DNA from: Tetrapyrgos nigripes
Lineage: Eukaryota > Basidiomycota > Agaricomycetes > Agaricales > Campanellaceae
NCBI GenBank assembly: GCA_013368315.1
Contig: JAACJM010000005.1
Span: 1,210,803 to 1,274,802, forward strand
Length of the DNA: 64,000 bases
Reading direction: 5' to 3'
The notes beneath the pieces were generated by a model. The model worked only from the letters and a program-made list of their open reading frames with translations. It was not told the origin of the DNA and searched no databases. This document shows positions 34,123-47,363 of this stretch, in pieces (position 1 is the first letter of the stretch; every line of letters begins with the position of its first letter). The position numbers were made by a program, and so were the translations under genes.

Positions 34123-35773
34123 ATCTTGCCCTCCTAGTTTCATTTCTACACCCGTTTATCCTTCCCATTACTCACCCTCGATGATAAGTACTCTACGTCG
34201 TACATAATCACGAATCAGTCGGACTTTGAAATATTTTCCTTTTGTCTTTGTACCACCATGTCGCAACGCCTCTCCACCCACTCCGTCCCCTTCATCGTCC
34301 ACTATATCTCGTCGCCTCCTTCAATCCTCGCTCAGTAATCTACTTGGTATTCCCCATTGTTCTCGTCAAGAATGAGATTCTGCAAAAGCCATTCGAAGTC
34401 GGATTTGTGGAAGCTACACTGTGGTGAGGATGGGAGATGTTGAAGCATATTACGGGTAGTGGGTTTGGTTGTGCAGATATTGGGACGTTGACGTGCTGGT
34501 GACGTGTCGAGACGTCGTGTCTGTTGGTTTGTTATGGTGCGTGTTTTGTTTTTCTATATCTTTCTTCGCAAACTAAATACTTGCTTTATGGAACCCATCT
34601 CCCTCTTCCTACTCTTAATTTACTAGTACCAACATCATTCCCCGTTTGTTCATTTTCGACATGGCTTCCCAGTTCCCCTTTCATCCTCTCTTCCCCCATC
34701 GCACTCGTCCGGTCATCCTATCATTTTTGTCTACCCATAAATACAGCTACTAGTCGATTTCCGACCCTTTCCTGCCCTCAAGGCCACCCGCAGCTCTACA
34801 CTTCTCCACCGTTCAATGTCTCCATGTCTCCGTTGCCCTGCGTCATCCGGCCAACACTACATCTCCCTTCCTCTGGCCCATTACTCATCCAACTAAGCCA
34901 AGAACCCATTCCATTCACCTCCGCTGTCCAAACCTACTCGTTCTGCGTATCCCGCCATTCCTTAAGCCTCTGGACAAGAACATCTTCATGACCTGTGAAC
35001 TACGACTGCTGGCAGGAATGTGGGGCTGGGGATTCGGATTCGAGTTCTGAGGATTAGTTTTGATGGATATGGATGTTGGTGCTGGCAAGTTTTTCCCGTT
35101 TTTATATTTCTACATATCTCTTACCTTGTTGTGTGTTTCTCTCCTCCTCTCTGCTGCCTACCTTCCCTCCCCAACCCAAATACATACTCTCACCGTAGTC
35201 TCTCGTCGACACGATGGTACTGCCACTATTGCCACTATCAACATTAACATCAACACCGACGCTTTACCTTCCTCCCTCGCTGTACCAGTACCACGTCGTG
35301 GACTTGTAACGTCTACAGAGCGAATGTAATATCTCCCCGACTCATCTAATTTCCTATCTTTTTTTCCCCCGAATTGGCACTGCCTCATCTTTATGGTCCA
35401 CTGTTGCCCGTCCACCGTCTACCCCACTCCCATTCCTGAGTACTCGCATGGGTCTATTGCTTCTTTCTCTTCATTTCATTCGGGATCTGGACAAAAAGAT
35501 GGGAAGGGTTAACAGTCGGGATACATGAAGGGTGGAAGCTGTTCAGTTCTAGTTCTGGGGACGTCGACTGGGTGCGTATGGGACTTGTGTTTCAGGATCC
35601 GGCTTGGAGATATTTGGGCTTGGGTGTTGATAGATGATAGAGTACAACGGTCAATTACAAGTCTTTTTCTGCCGCTTATGAGTATGGCACTGTGCGTAGC
35701 CTCAGGGAGGCGTTATAATATGACTACATATATACCCATTGTCGTTATGATCATAATGACAGTAGAACTACAT
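34123..35773. other. Gene-poor stretch, coding-like shreds
   Basis: Pro/Ser/Leu-rich ORFs at 34524-34991 and 35020-35415 come from C- and T-rich sequence and have no homologue I recognise. At 35745 the palindromic core ATGATCATAATGACAGT, also present at 1230, is seen. A decayed gene is possible. Confidence 0.35.
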
Positions 35774-36070
35774 ATAGGGGGGTTATAAGGAACGTTTTGA
35801 CGCCCCACAGAAGTTGGGCGTATGTCATCTTAATACCTAAGCTGACCGAAAGATTTTGACATGTGAGAAAATGCGATTTTTAACGAGTTTTGATGATTCT
35901 TAGCTGTATTCAGGATGTCAATGAACTATGGCTATATGGGTGTCTGCGCCCACTCAGGGGGGTTATAAGGAAAGTTTTGACGCCCCACAGAAGTCGGGCG
36001 CTAGTCATCTTGATACCTAAGCTGACCGAAAGATTTTCAACGTGAGAAAATACAAGTTTTGAGGAAGTTT
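35774..36070 (+). repeat. Tandem duplication of about 183 bp
   Basis: Two copies begin GGGGTTATAAGGAA at about 35777 and 35960. Both continue GTTTTGACGCCCCACAGAAG, then TACCTAAGCTGACCGAAAGATTTT. The second halves diverge. Non-coding. Confidence 0.7.
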
Positions 36071-37083
36071 GTTGTGGTTAAAGATATATATTTAATATAG
36101 TCTAATCGTGCAGTGGAACGACGATGGATCGGAATGGACTCCGAGTTTCATTTCCGGCAGTTTTGGGAGGAACGTATCATATTGCGTTTCAATGATCAAA
36201 CTGCGCTACTTGTTTCACACGACGATATATCTACAAGCAGCGAGGTTGAACGTCCTCACTCTCGTCGTTTCGCACTCCGAGGACGCTCGGATCATTCTCT
36301 ATCCTTTCCTATCTTTTTCTTTCTTACCCGCCCTCCATCCCCAATCCATCACCTACACTGCCTTCCTTGTACATCTACAAGGCTCCAATCCTCCTTGCAC
36401 ATCTGTGATCCACCTTGACGAAGGTGGTGAGATCAAGGTTCCTTCCCTCCATCTATACTTGGATAGACTGGAGGGCTCCTTCACCCCTCTACCACCTCCA
36501 TGAGGTCCTCCCACCTGCCCTTGCCTCTCACGAGGTATTATTCAATTTATCCCTAACCCTCACTAACTATGTGGCCTTCAGATATCATCTTACTTCTCTC
36601 CTCATGGGAAGGTTGACATACTCCATTCCATTCATCATGATTCCTTAATTATCATGGCCTCATATTTCTTTTCATTTCTCCCACCCGACATGCAGGATCT
36701 TTCAGTGATGTTGGTGCGGTGGGGTCACTCCCCATGCGGCGTGGGTTTTTACCTGAGCCCAGCTAAGACCTTGATAGGCACAGTGCGGTTACGCCTGAAT
36801 AGGGGCCAGGTTTTTCACCCTGACATCATAAACAAACTGGGAGGAAGCACTCATGCATTGTCTATTTACTCTCAATTTCTTATTATCTCTCATAGTACTT
36901 AGTTACATGCCTGGCTGTACTCCTTAGCGTCCGTCGTCAAAAATTCCCACTCGGGCCCCGTCATGTTTATTGGCGGGGTCGCGTCTCGGCTAAACCTCTG
37001 CGTGAGCAAGTTTAAGTTGCTTGACCCATTCCAGATGGACGAGTGTATCAAGCGATTAGATGTTACTCAGCGAGCACATTGAT
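36071..37083. other. No supported gene
   Basis: Overlapping plus-strand ORFs at 36108-36648 lie in T- and C-rich sequence with no domain. They may be the remains of a gene, but no frame is convincing. Confidence 0.35.
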
Positions 37084-37385
37084 TGGGGTTAGGGTTGGGG
37101 ACTTAGTTTTATGGTTTTAAGGCGTAGGAATCCGAATATCCAATTTTTAAGGCAATCCGATCTGCCGTTCTCGAAATATAAGCAAAACGGTCCTGAGAAA
37201 GATAACTTTTTGGCATACAAATGAATAACCTAATTAGGCAACCTAAGAACTCATCGTCCTAGCTCCCAAAGCTTTCGATGTCTGGGAATCCGAATCTGCA
37301 ATTTTTAAGAGGATCAGACCAGCGGTTGCTGAGATATAAGAGGTTTCGCAAAAAAGTCCACGATGTACATTGTGGGAGCTAATCT
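37084..37385 (+). repeat. Dispersed 310-bp repeat with telomere-like end
   Basis: This repeat begins GGGGTTAGGGTTGGGGACTTA and ends ACATTGTGGGAGCTAATCTATA. It holds an internal duplication: GGAATCCGAAT...TTTTTAAG...GTTCTCGAAATATAAG near 37131 and 37285. An inverted copy lies at 49688-50003, and the telomere-like end alone is seen at 20481. No coding capacity. Confidence 0.75.
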
Positions 37386-38475
37386 ATAATAGGGAAGACA
37401 AAGGGCTCATGAATTTTCTTAGGCACTGTCCAAGTGCGTTTCGCAACATTCGCAGTCCTGCAAAGGCTGCAAAGTGAGTGGAGAGCAAGTGGAGAGGAGC
37501 AGTGGTGGTGGTTGAAGTGAACGGGTGAGACGGTCCCACAGATTCGACATCCTCGACTTAAAGACCTGATTCGTGGCAAGGAGTGGACAAATGGCTAAAT
37601 TCTGAGACTTAGTACTACATTTGACAACATACGTGTAATATGAGCAAAAGACAGTGAGGTACTTCGAGAAGAGAGCTTGGTGGTTGATGGAAGAACTGAC
37701 AAGTGAAGCATATCGGGTTGAGGAGGTTGAGGAAGTTTGAGGGCAAGAGGAAAATGAGGATGGGTACCTCATGACGGGGATGATGGCACCTGGGCAAGCA
37801 ACGGAGCTCATAATCGGACACACATGAGTCAAAAATGATTGTCTGAGGTGAAGCGGAGGGGTTTTAGAAGGTAGAGGAAGCGGGACCGGCGGATAGGTAG
37901 AACTGGGTCCAGAGCGGATGGTGGGGCAGGAAGGGGAATACATATCGACGATTTGGAAGACCCAGATACAAGTCAGGTAAAGGCCAGGAAAGGCCGAGAA
38001 CTGGTTGTTTCGGAAAGAGGACGAGGTTTAGGCACTGAATGAAGGGACAATCGCTTGTATATAAAGGACTTATAGTGGTCCCCCCAGACCTGGATAAACC
38101 CTGGTAGCCAGTAGGGACTTAAGGGCGTGGTAGATAGGTAAGTAGCCCGAAATGGGTCCTAGGGTTCATGAACCCTAGCAAAACATCCTAATAACCCTAA
38201 GTCTGTAATTACTAATACTGTTATCATGCTGTTCCTATGCTGTTTACCTGCATTTCGTGGAAGCCACTGTTATAGATTGAGTTACGTAGATATTTAGCAC
38301 CATTGCAGCATCTGATACTCTCTCTGAACCTCGAAATCTCATTTCATCTCTTCTTCTGTAGCCCTCAATGTCCTTTCAATTCCTTGTAAAACAGCATCAC
38401 TCGCTTCCCATCAACTGATCCCTACACCCTCAAGAGAAGATCAAGTCGCAGTCCTACTAAACATGTCAAAACTAG
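37386..38475. other. No supported gene
   Basis: A 174-codon minus-strand ORF (37419-37943) is Ser/Pro/Leu-rich and overlaps another open frame, so it looks like base-composition bias. Near 38170-38210 AACCCTA is repeated in both orientations. Confidence 0.4.
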
Positions 38476-39618
38476 TCAGGCTTCTGATGACACCTGGAAT
38501 GAGTAAAGTGAGATGTACCTCAGCATGTATTCCTCTACTGCAACAGCAAACGACATTAGGTGCCTCATTTCATCTTCACCCCTCTGTGATCCAAGAAGAA
38601 ATGGAGGACTCCATCCACGACGAAATTGACCGGTAGTTTCATCAAGCTGAAACGTTCCTTCTCGTAGTCCCTCACTCGCTCCAACCGAAGACAGTGCTGG
38701 TGGGTCGTCTTCAGCATCTTCATCTCTTCCTCCATAAGCCAGGTCTGCAAGATCTTCAACTGGCTTAGCAACAGAAATGGACTCGGAATAATGCATCAAA
38801 CGATAGCTGAACCAAGGACCAGCTGCGGCTAACAGCATTATCTCGTCCGGCCGTTCTCCTTTCCTCAGGGATTTGAAATAGACCAGTCCCTGGCAGGTCA
38901 CTTGGTCCATTGCTCTGTTTAATGAGTTCACGATAGCGGCCTTGGCCTGGTTATTCAGAGGGAACCCCATTGGCGAAGTGGATTTTCGGGTAATCGCCTT
39001 TTTGAGCTCGAATAGATGACTCCGAACATTATTCAGATGAGTTATAAGAACATCTGGTCTGACAATCTGCGACGAGCCTTGCGGAGCTGTCACTGATGCC
39101 TTGAGACTAGAGCCAGGGTTGTGTGCCGGATTCGTTCTCGTGAAAAGGTCTTGCTGGGTCTCTACAAGTATGGTGGTGCATGTTGTTAGCCACTTCTCAG
39201 CATCTTTAACGTAGGCTGTATCCCAATGGTGTTCGGTGTTTCTAGGGTTTGTGTTGTAATTCCGGGCCTTTTCCTGTGCTCTCAGGCTTTGAGCATGAAG
39301 CTTTGGATCCGGACCGGGAGGCTGAAGGTCAAGGTCCATCTGAAACTAATTGATCAACGAGCTTGGAGGACTGTTCAAAGATAGATGGTAACATACTGGC
39401 ACCGGGTCCCGAGATTCGACCTGTGTGAATAATTGGTGGAGGTCATGTCCTCCTCTGTTGTCGCACGTACCAGAGTCTGTTTTACGTCCAGCAATTGCTG
39501 TATATGTTGACTCAGCTGATCCGGGTTAATTCAGGGTCAGCTACACAGGACTACAAGCAGAAGAGTCACATACTCCTTCAATGACGTGGCCGATTGTTGT
39601 GGGTATTTCCTCAAGCAT
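38476..39618 (-). CDS. PD-(D/E)XK-like protein of unknown function
   Basis: Four exons (39574-39618, 39471-39515, 39397-39420, 38476-39339) join in phase to give about 325 aa from MLEEIPTTIGH. Introns are 50-60 nt with GTATGT or GTACGT donors. Residues 147-153 carry LFELKKA (E149, K151), preceded by VRPDVLI. A helical stretch (IVNSLNRAMDQV) follows, then EIMLLAAAGPWFSY. This layout matches the minus-strand gene at 33026 and the gene at 47903, and is consistent with a PD-(D/E)XK nuclease-like core; activity is unproven. The region after 220 is acidic. No stop or frameshift interrupts it, and microexons of 45, 45 and 24 nt make chance unlikely. Confidence 0.7.
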
Positions 39619-39639
39619 GGGAGATGGCAGGACAAATGG

Positions 39640-40190
39640 TGGCTTGAAGCTACGCGCTACCCCCTTTTGTAGGTTCAGGTTTATACACTTTCCATGCCCT
39701 GTGACCTTATTGTGCATTGTAGGCGCGCTCCCTTGCCCTTATTCAGTTTTTGGATATGTATAAATATCAAAGGCACGCATTCTGGTTCCAGACTCGGACC
39801 TGTGACACCGTTCCAGACACTACAGACTCAGAGACGCAAGACAATATTTACTTCAACAACTCAGAGTAGGGTGCACCTGCCGCACGACAGTGGGTAGTTC
39901 TCTGTCTAGACCCACTATCAACGGTAGCTTCAACTTGAAGGCTACGCGCTAGCCGCTGCCACCTTTTGTACTAGGTTCAGGGGCGTGTGTATCCACTTTC
40001 CATGCCCTGTGCCCTTATTGTAATCCTACCTGCATTGTTTGCGTAGATGGTAGTTGCCCTTATTCAATTTTTTGAAGAAATAGGTCTGGCTGGAAGCATG
40101 CCGAATATTAGTCACATGATGTTCAACTTCTTTCACAATGACGACGACGATTAAGAGTGCACCTGCCGCACCTCGAGAGTGAGTAGCCCT
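39640..40190 (+). repeat. Tandem duplication covering the promoter and first exon of the 40138 gene
   Basis: Copy 1 (about 39640-39900) and copy 2 (about 39933-40190) share GCTACGCGCTA, CTTTTGTA, CACTTTCCATGCCCTGTG, CCCTTATTCA and GTGCACCTGCCGCAC. Copy 2 contains the ATG and first exon of the downstream gene. In copy 1 the matching exon-like part lacks an aligned ATG. The intact gene is therefore driven by the second copy, with a relic or second promoter upstream. Confidence 0.7.
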
Positions 40191-40808
40191 ATATCCAGAT
40201 CCACCGTTACATTAACTCCTTATCTTTCTAGAAAGTGGAATGTGAAGTCGTGAGTTGATCCTAACCTGCTGTTCCCTGCTGCCACTACAACGACTCCTTA
40301 GTATCAACGACAGTCTCGAGGAGACTCTTGCCTCGCTACATAAATACAAGCGTCTTATACCATACGAGTATGCATTAAGCTCTCTCTCACATCGCTCAGA
40401 GTTGACCGTTGTATATCCAGGCCTACCCCACTGCCTCCGACCGAGTACCAGGAACAAAGACTGCTGTACGGATATGAGCTGACGGACGAGCTCTTCAAAA
40501 ACTTTGAGGAGTACGAGAACATTAAAACAGCTAATGCAATTCCCGGAGAAGCACCTTTCCATAGGCGGAACCGTTTGCTAGCGTTCGACGCGGCAGCCGA
40601 CGCAGTTGGTTTTACTCCCTCCACTGCATCACTGGACATTGGTGATCGGTCTTCGCACCCTCTTGCTAGTCAAGTCGACATCTGTTACCTTGCTGAATGG
40701 AATCCTCGTCGTCGTGGCACTTGTAAGCTTTGCGTATCAGAAGAAAAGTTGCGAGAATTGGAGAGGGTTTTGAAGACAGACATCAAGGCTAAATGGATCG
40801 TAGTCTGA
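40138..40808 (+). CDS. Four-exon gene of unknown function
   Basis: Exons 40138-40178, 40232-40249 (18 nt), 40302-40367 and 40421-40808 join in phase to give 170 aa from MTTTIKSAPAAPR. Donors are GTGAGT, GTGAGT and GTATGC, and acceptors are TCTAG, TTAG and CCAG. The protein has an amphipathic N-terminal segment (SINDSLEETLASLHKYKR), a middle ELTDELFKNFEEYENIK, and a basic Cys-containing stretch (WNPRRRGTCKLCVSEEKLRELERVL). I know no family for it. It is soluble, with no signal peptide or membrane span. Its promoter and first exon are tandemly duplicated. Confidence 0.65.
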
Positions 40809-43800
40809 CAATATATCATCCATTGTATGCATTCTGCTCGTAGCCCAAAATCCCCATTTAACCTTTCCATCAGAAGCGACTCCAGTTACGTTCTTTCGCC
40901 TCCATTTGGCTCAACCCTATTGTTCAATACTAAGCATGTACTACCTACTCGAGCACGCACACGTTTGCTTTAAGTTCCTCGCCCCATACGATACATAGGC
41001 TTACCTACTAACTATCGCCTTGCGAAGACTCAGACTACTTGAGAGGACTTCGCAATTAAGGAGTCACGTGTGGTCTTGACCTCTTTCTCCTTGACCACCA
41101 CCATCTCTGCGTGTCTTCTATGTCTTCCTCTCTGACCCTTCACTCATCTCCGGCAACTCATAGACCTCGCTACCGTGTCTGTATATCTTTTCCGCTCAAT
41201 GTTCGCTTGAAACAAACCCATGCAAACTGTAACCTGGCCGAGTGCCGTACCTGGAGCAAAAGTGTCGAGCTACGTGTTTTAGTCCACTAGCTGATAGGTG
41301 AGTATCTTGCTTTTAAATGGTCTTTTTCTGTTCTCGTCTTACGCCTGACGATATGTTGATGGCCGTTACTGCCTTTCCCCCCTCTTCAACCTACTATAGT
41401 CGGTATCTGACTTAAGTCCACAGATCATGCATAATAGATTATCTTCCTTTCGTCTAAATTATGGGTTGCCTATCACATACACCTGCAGAGTAGGAGTAGG
41501 ATAGGAATGAAGATGGGAAGACGGTGCGGGGTGGACTGCGACTGGATATGCGAGTTGGCTTTCGGAATTGGGAGCTGGGATGCGGGATATGGGATTTTGA
41601 CTCGGTTTTGGATTGGGGTTCGTCTAATTTGGCAGTTCTGAAGAAGAGGGCAGCTGGGACGAAAGTGTACGTGTCTCTCCCTGTTTTTTCTTCTTAGTGC
41701 TTGCTGTTCTTGTGGTGATACTAATCGGTCTACATTGTTGCCAGCCGAGGTACCGGCTCTTTTTCTTCGCTAGTATCACCATCGTCGTCATCGACACTGG
41801 TGCCTTAGACCTTCTAATCCCAACGCCAATCTTCACCAGTCTACAATTGTGTCTCCTCCAAGGTTAAAAGCCTTAACGAGCAGTTGTCCATCACCTACGG
41901 TTATGGTGGCACCTCAGGAGACTGTCGTGGCCAAATATTTCGAGTAGCGGGGGCTACACCTTTCTGGCAGACGTTGGCGCAGATTTAGGTTGCCGTTTGG
42001 GATGATCCGTTCACGGCGTTCCAGTTAATCAGGTTTAACCAGAGGCAGGAGGAAGTTGGGGGACAGTTTTACTTTGAGTGAGTGATTTCTTCTGGCTTGG
42101 TTATTCGTTATTCGTTTCCTTCTTTTTGTTCCTTTTGTTTTCCAACTTTTTTTTCACGCGTTTTTCTTCACCTTTTTTCGTTTCTATTTCGTTTCATCTA
42201 CCGCTACAGGGATCGCGGCTATGTCCGTACATCACATCATTCATTTCTCCTCTCTTTGTGCCTTTTGTTTTCCATTGCCCTTCCTCCGCATCATTCTACT
42301 ATTCAAGACAGTGGCGCATACCTCTCTCATACCTGTCCCATCCCAGCACTTCCTTCAATGTTTCGCTTTTTTCTTTGGAGTCTTGTGGGTTCTTGGGTTC
42401 CTAGTACGATCTTTTTTTTCCGCTTCGTTTTTCCGTTGTATTTCTCATTTTCTTCCCTCTGTTTCTCGTTTCTTACCTGCCTTTACTGTTGATGCTGTGG
42501 ATATTTATTGGGTCTCAGCGGCATTGGCTGGCGTTGGCATTGGCGTTGACAGCGATGGCGCCGCTGAAATAATTTTTTACTTTTTCACGTTAGCATTGGA
42601 ACTGTCAGCTGGTTCAGTGGGCTAGCTCTCGCATTGGCTGTGTTGCACGATGGATTACAGTACTTTTTCGCCTTCCACTGATGTCTCAAGCTAAGCTCTC
42701 TCGATCCTCGTGGCTCCGCATTACCTTCTTCCTTTTCTCTTACTCCATCTTTTCTTTTCCTTCTACTCTCCACCATCAGCATCAGCTTTACTAATACTAA
42801 CCACTCCCTCTTCTCTGTCTCTACTCTCTACTTTTACCTACAGGCTTCACCGAAACCTTTCTTCACGGCTGAAACCGAATACCACGGCATTTCCTCCACT
42901 GCCGTCCAATCTTCATCAACTTTCAATCCATCACTCTCCCCTCATCTTCAAATTCCGAAGCTTGGCTGCGATATATACTGGAACAACGCTAATTGGTGGA
43001 CCTCTGGACATTATACTAGAGGCGGTGTATAATACTTTCACGCTTCAGCTTGTCTTTCCTCTCGAATACCCTCAAGATGTTCCTCAACACTCCAGATGAG
43101 TTGTTTCAGTCTTTTTGTACACAGGCGACTGCTAATTTGATCCTATTCTCCGGATCAATGGCCCGGGTGAGTGCCGAATCGACTCTGAAATACCTGTTCG
43201 TACGAGTAGTTCTTACTTGGCTCTTCGAAATAGTGAGTACTTGTTTCTTTTTCATCTCTTGTCCTTGCACGAGTCGGAGCTGTGTAGAGCATTGGCGGGT
43301 TTGATTTCGCGGCTAAGAATCTCTTTACAAGTTATTCTGTGCATGCTTGCTATTCTTTGGCGGTCAGTTTTAGGATTAGGGTGCTCCAAGTGGGTTAGGT
43401 TGGGAAGTTTGGATGTGCAGATCCGAAGATGGGGACTCGGTAACAGAGATTTGGGTTTCCAGGTGCGCAACAGTGCCTTCGCTCTTCTTAACACCTTCTC
43501 ATTTTCCCGCTTTCAGGCTTTAGCCAATCTCTCATCCCTCGGCTCCATTATGCACAGAATTTGTGGCCCTATGGCTTAGCACTCTCTATCACTTGGTCTT
43601 TTACTGCCCTTTTGGACTCCCAGTTGAGCTTACTTGCCCACAGTCCAATTAAGAGGTTTTTTAGAAGGCCTGGCTGCCGAGTTTGCGGCTTTTCCTCGGG
43701 CATGCCACTGCATCAGTGTCTTTCTCAAGACTTTTTCTCTACTGTCCCTCCCTCTTTTACGAACCTCCAGCACCACTCCTCGAGCTGCTTAGTTTGGGAA

Positions 43801-46002
43801 TAGCTCGACCTCACTGCTTACCTCTCCTTTTCCAGTTGCTCTGAATTGGTAGACTCAGGTGCATTTGCTGATGCAGCCTTGCACCAGTTTTTGAGCTCGA
43901 AGTTTCCGATACAGCAGAGGCTGCTTGGAGAGCTAAGGTAGTGAGTCGGGATTGCCATGTAAAGCAGCTCTGCAGTTCCGAACTACCGTCAGTAGATCTG
44001 AGGACTATCAAGATATTTACATACTACTAAGTAAGAATGAATCCCTTAAAAGGGCCTCGTAATAAACGACGATCCGATCATTCGAGTCAAAGTTTCAAAT
44101 CCTCGTCTTTCTTTCCAACTCGGCCGCCCTCCATCTGACTCTCCATCCTTTCGCAAATCATAATGAATGGAACTTGGCAATCTTCAAGTCACTATTATTA
44201 GGCTTAGCGTTTATTTCTTAGGGTTGAAGGAATTCTTGAGTATATGACGAGCTTGAACCTGAGATTAACGATGTGGCTAAAAGAAAAAAAGAAAGCATAC
44301 CTGTATATTCCAGGCATCAATACCCACCCTAATGCTCCTCCGAAATCTAGCCCATTCTCAATATTCCGTATCCGCATCATCTCATCTATACTCGCATTCC
44401 TACTGGCGCTCGTCTACCCATCCGTGCAGAAATCGGCCGAAAGAAAGGCTCAGAGTGTGTCCTCGTAGAGGTTTGGGTTGCAAAGACGACAAAGAACAGT
44501 GCCCGTCGCTGTTGTAGGCGAAAAGAAAGGACAAGTTGACCGTTGATACATCACACGTTGAGACGTCGTTGATTAGATGAACCCACGACCACGATAACGC
44601 CTGTTAGTCTCTCTTTTCTTCTCTTTTGAAAGAGAAGAGAAGAAAAGGAAGACTCTTAGGGTCATCTAACCTATACCCGTACCCATACGCTCTTACTCGC
44701 TCTTTGCACCACTCGCATGACTACATACCGTCCCACTTCCACCCACCGCCGTCCCCGTTGAGTTACTAACAACCCCTCTCTACATACACCCTCCACCACT
44801 TTAACTGCATCAGCATACGTCATTTTAAGATATATAGAAGGCGAGGCATTGGAATATTCAAGAAAATTCTACGTAGTTCCATACTCTACAAGAACATGCC
44901 AGCTCTCGGTGGGCTTCCTGAGGCTTGACCTCGAGGCTTAGGGCTTCTCGGGTATGAATGATGCGAGAGTATTGACAGATTCATAACAATCTGGGAATAG
45001 GACGCCTAGCGGTAATATGAATAGAGGTATATACTGGAATAGGCGGGAGCAAAGAGCAGGAGACAGGATTCGAGGAGACCTGCATGTAACAAAGGTCAGT
45101 GACGTGGAGAACTACATAGAAAAAACACGAAAAACACTCACCAAACAATCTGATTCCACTCTCAGTCTTCCTGACAGCTATCCATCATCCACGCATCCCA
45201 AGCCCTCAAACTATTCTCGTACACGTCTCTGCTCCATCTTGCGTATTACACATCCCCACAACACTTCATTCAACAACGACTCTTCCGAAACCTGCATTCC
45301 AACGACCAAATCCAGCACGTATCCACCTCATACCCACGGCTATGAGGAAGAGTATGTATGAGTAAAGATGGCCATCAATAGTGTCTCGGCGTAGAGGGAG
45401 CCGGAGTAGGAGGGAAGGGATACCCATCCTCCGGTAAAAACGCTTTTGAACGAAACGACGGAGAGGAAGGATAGCATTGGTGGAGGATTACATTTCCGTT
45501 TGGTCCGGATCAGGGTTTGAGTTCGGTTTAGGGTGGAGGAGTGAAAAGAGACGGGTAGTCCCAGTCAGGATCGCCTGTGCCTTCCTGGGTGGTTTTGAAG
45601 AAGACTCAGACAAGGGAATGAGTTGAGAACTGCCTGGGTTTTGAGGAGAGGTAGATAACGGAAACAATAGTCTGCCGTGAAGTTTGAACGCGAAATGAAC
45701 TTGTTAGCATCCTTTGACGATACTTAGTACATAACCGAAAAGACTCATCAAGGAGACCAAACGCCTTCAATCCTTTCTCCTAGCGTCCCACAAATAATCC
45801 AGCTTCATTGCACGGTTTCGAACGTGTTAGGGACGACCCAATGCGCAACAAATGTGAAAGAAAGAGTGAGACAGTAATAGCAGCACATGACCGTGACCTC
45901 AACTGCAACTTGAGGGCCGGTTCCAGGCCGTAACTTGACCACTTCAACTTCCGTCACAAATGCGCGACCAGGACAGCAGTTCTAGCTATGCTGTACTCGT
46001 CC
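40809..46002. other. Gene-poor 5 kb with isolated coding-like fragments
   Basis: Two patches read like remnants of real proteins. At 41845-42080 the frame gives LNEQLSITYGYGGTSGDCRG, then QIFRVAGATPFWQTLAQ, a stop, and DDPFTAFQLIRFNQRQEEVG. At 43078-43215 there is LNTPDELFQSFCTQATANLI, then SESTLKYLFVRVVLTWLF-like sequence. I cannot name either family, and neither extends cleanly. At 44612-44652 a perfect CTTTTCTTCTCTT hairpin is present. The rest shows biased composition only. Confidence 0.35.
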
Positions 46003-46390
46003 TCAGAGACGTGATCCACCAGCAAATAACCAATTGAGTGAGAGAGACCGTATCTCTCTCTTTATCAAGCAAAATGCTGCTTTCCGTCTTTCTTCCCATC
46101 CACCACCATGGATCTGGTACGTCGCAGCGCCTTTCTTGAGAAGTCTACCTGCGGGACATTGGAAAAGCCATTGCACGTATGCATCTCGTTTCCCGTTTAC
46201 AATGGTTACAAACAAATTGGGCCAAATCCAATCCATGTCGTCCTTGTCCATTTCAAAATACAACCGCTGGTACCCAACTACGCCATCGGAACGTACCTCC
46301 TAGGGTCAAAATCATCAGACAAATCATTATCGGAACCTCTGTGGTTCTTCATAACCTTAATGTTGACCTTGGCTTACCCCTTGTTCTTTC
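46003..46390 (-). pseudogene. Coding-like remnant, family unknown
   Basis: The minus strand reads DFDPRRYVPMA, then needs a frame change near 46275, then LYFEMDKDDMDWIWPNLFV and NGKRDAYVQWLFQC. The composition is that of a folded protein, unlike the neighbouring ORFs. One frameshift and the lack of flanking exons suggest a decayed gene. The antisense ORFs over the same bases look less protein-like. Confidence 0.35.
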
Positions 46391-47363
46391 GTTCTCCGTA
46401 CGGTACAGATCTGCGTTAATGGTGGGTGGCATGTATTGCGATCGAATCAGTACGAATCAACGAAGCGGGGCATATCTAGCGCAGAGGAATTGGCTAGATA
46501 AACGAGAACTGTAGTTACTACCAGGTATACCGATGCAAGAGTGCGTGTTGAGTGCGATGTTCATATCAAAGGATTGTCAGTAGTATTGATTGAAATAATC
46601 GGGATACTTGTAACGATGTCTATGTCAAATTGTAAATTTTCCTACTCCACGCCTCAATTGCACTAGGTCATAACAACCTCCCTTTCTGGCAACAGATTCT
46701 AGTGGGTACCCGTTTCAGCGACACGATCTTCCTTAATGACACATCCGTGACGCAGAGTTCGACGGGACTCAGAGGTACGAAGAGGTTGTACTAAGTATAT
46801 GATATTATACAACTGGAGAGTATTAGCAATGAAAAGAGGAAGCAACGATATTTTAGCACCTTACCTTCCTTTATCCGTAGTCAAAGATGCCCAGTCCCCA
46901 AATCAAAGTATGCAAATCCCTGAATGCTCGATATGTGTAATAACTTTGTCTTGACAGAATTAGAGCCCCGCGGGGAACAATACCTGTTGACTGGATTGCC
47001 TCCAAGTCCCAGAATTTGCAGGGGATTTTTTAAATCATCTTATGACTAACTAAAAGCTGTGGGTTTTTGTCTCTATTTCTACCCCTGCAAAGTAGGGGTT
47101 TCGCAAACTTAGGTCGCAATTCAAAATGACAGGTTGTATGAGTGCTAGCTGATGTATTGTCCTCAGAAGGGTTACTCAAAAGCAAAAAGAAGTGTTGCAT
47201 AAATAGGAAATAGTGTCAATGAACTCTGTTGCCATGTTTTTATATGTAGCGCAATAGTAGAACAGCGAGTATGCCAAATTTACTAAGCGCAGAATTGTTC
47301 ATCCTCCTTCATCTTAGAATACATTCTTGCATGAAGCCAGCTAGGCTCTGAGATTTAGGTTAG
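46391..47363. other. No supported gene
   Basis: Intergenic, AT-rich, without recognisable repeat or ORF. The right edge is the 3' flank of the minus-strand gene ending at 47364. Confidence 0.45.

Noticed and set aside
34524..34991. 155-codon Ser/Pro/Leu ORF
   Set aside because: C- and T-rich composition; an alternative frame over the same bases looks equally good; no splice context.
37419..37943. 174-codon minus-strand ORF
   Set aside because: Low complexity, overlapped by another open frame, no recognisable motif.
42078..42625. Phe/Ser-rich membrane-like ORFs
   Set aside because: Three overlapping frames are open because of T/C-rich sequence; apparent hydrophobicity is a composition effect.
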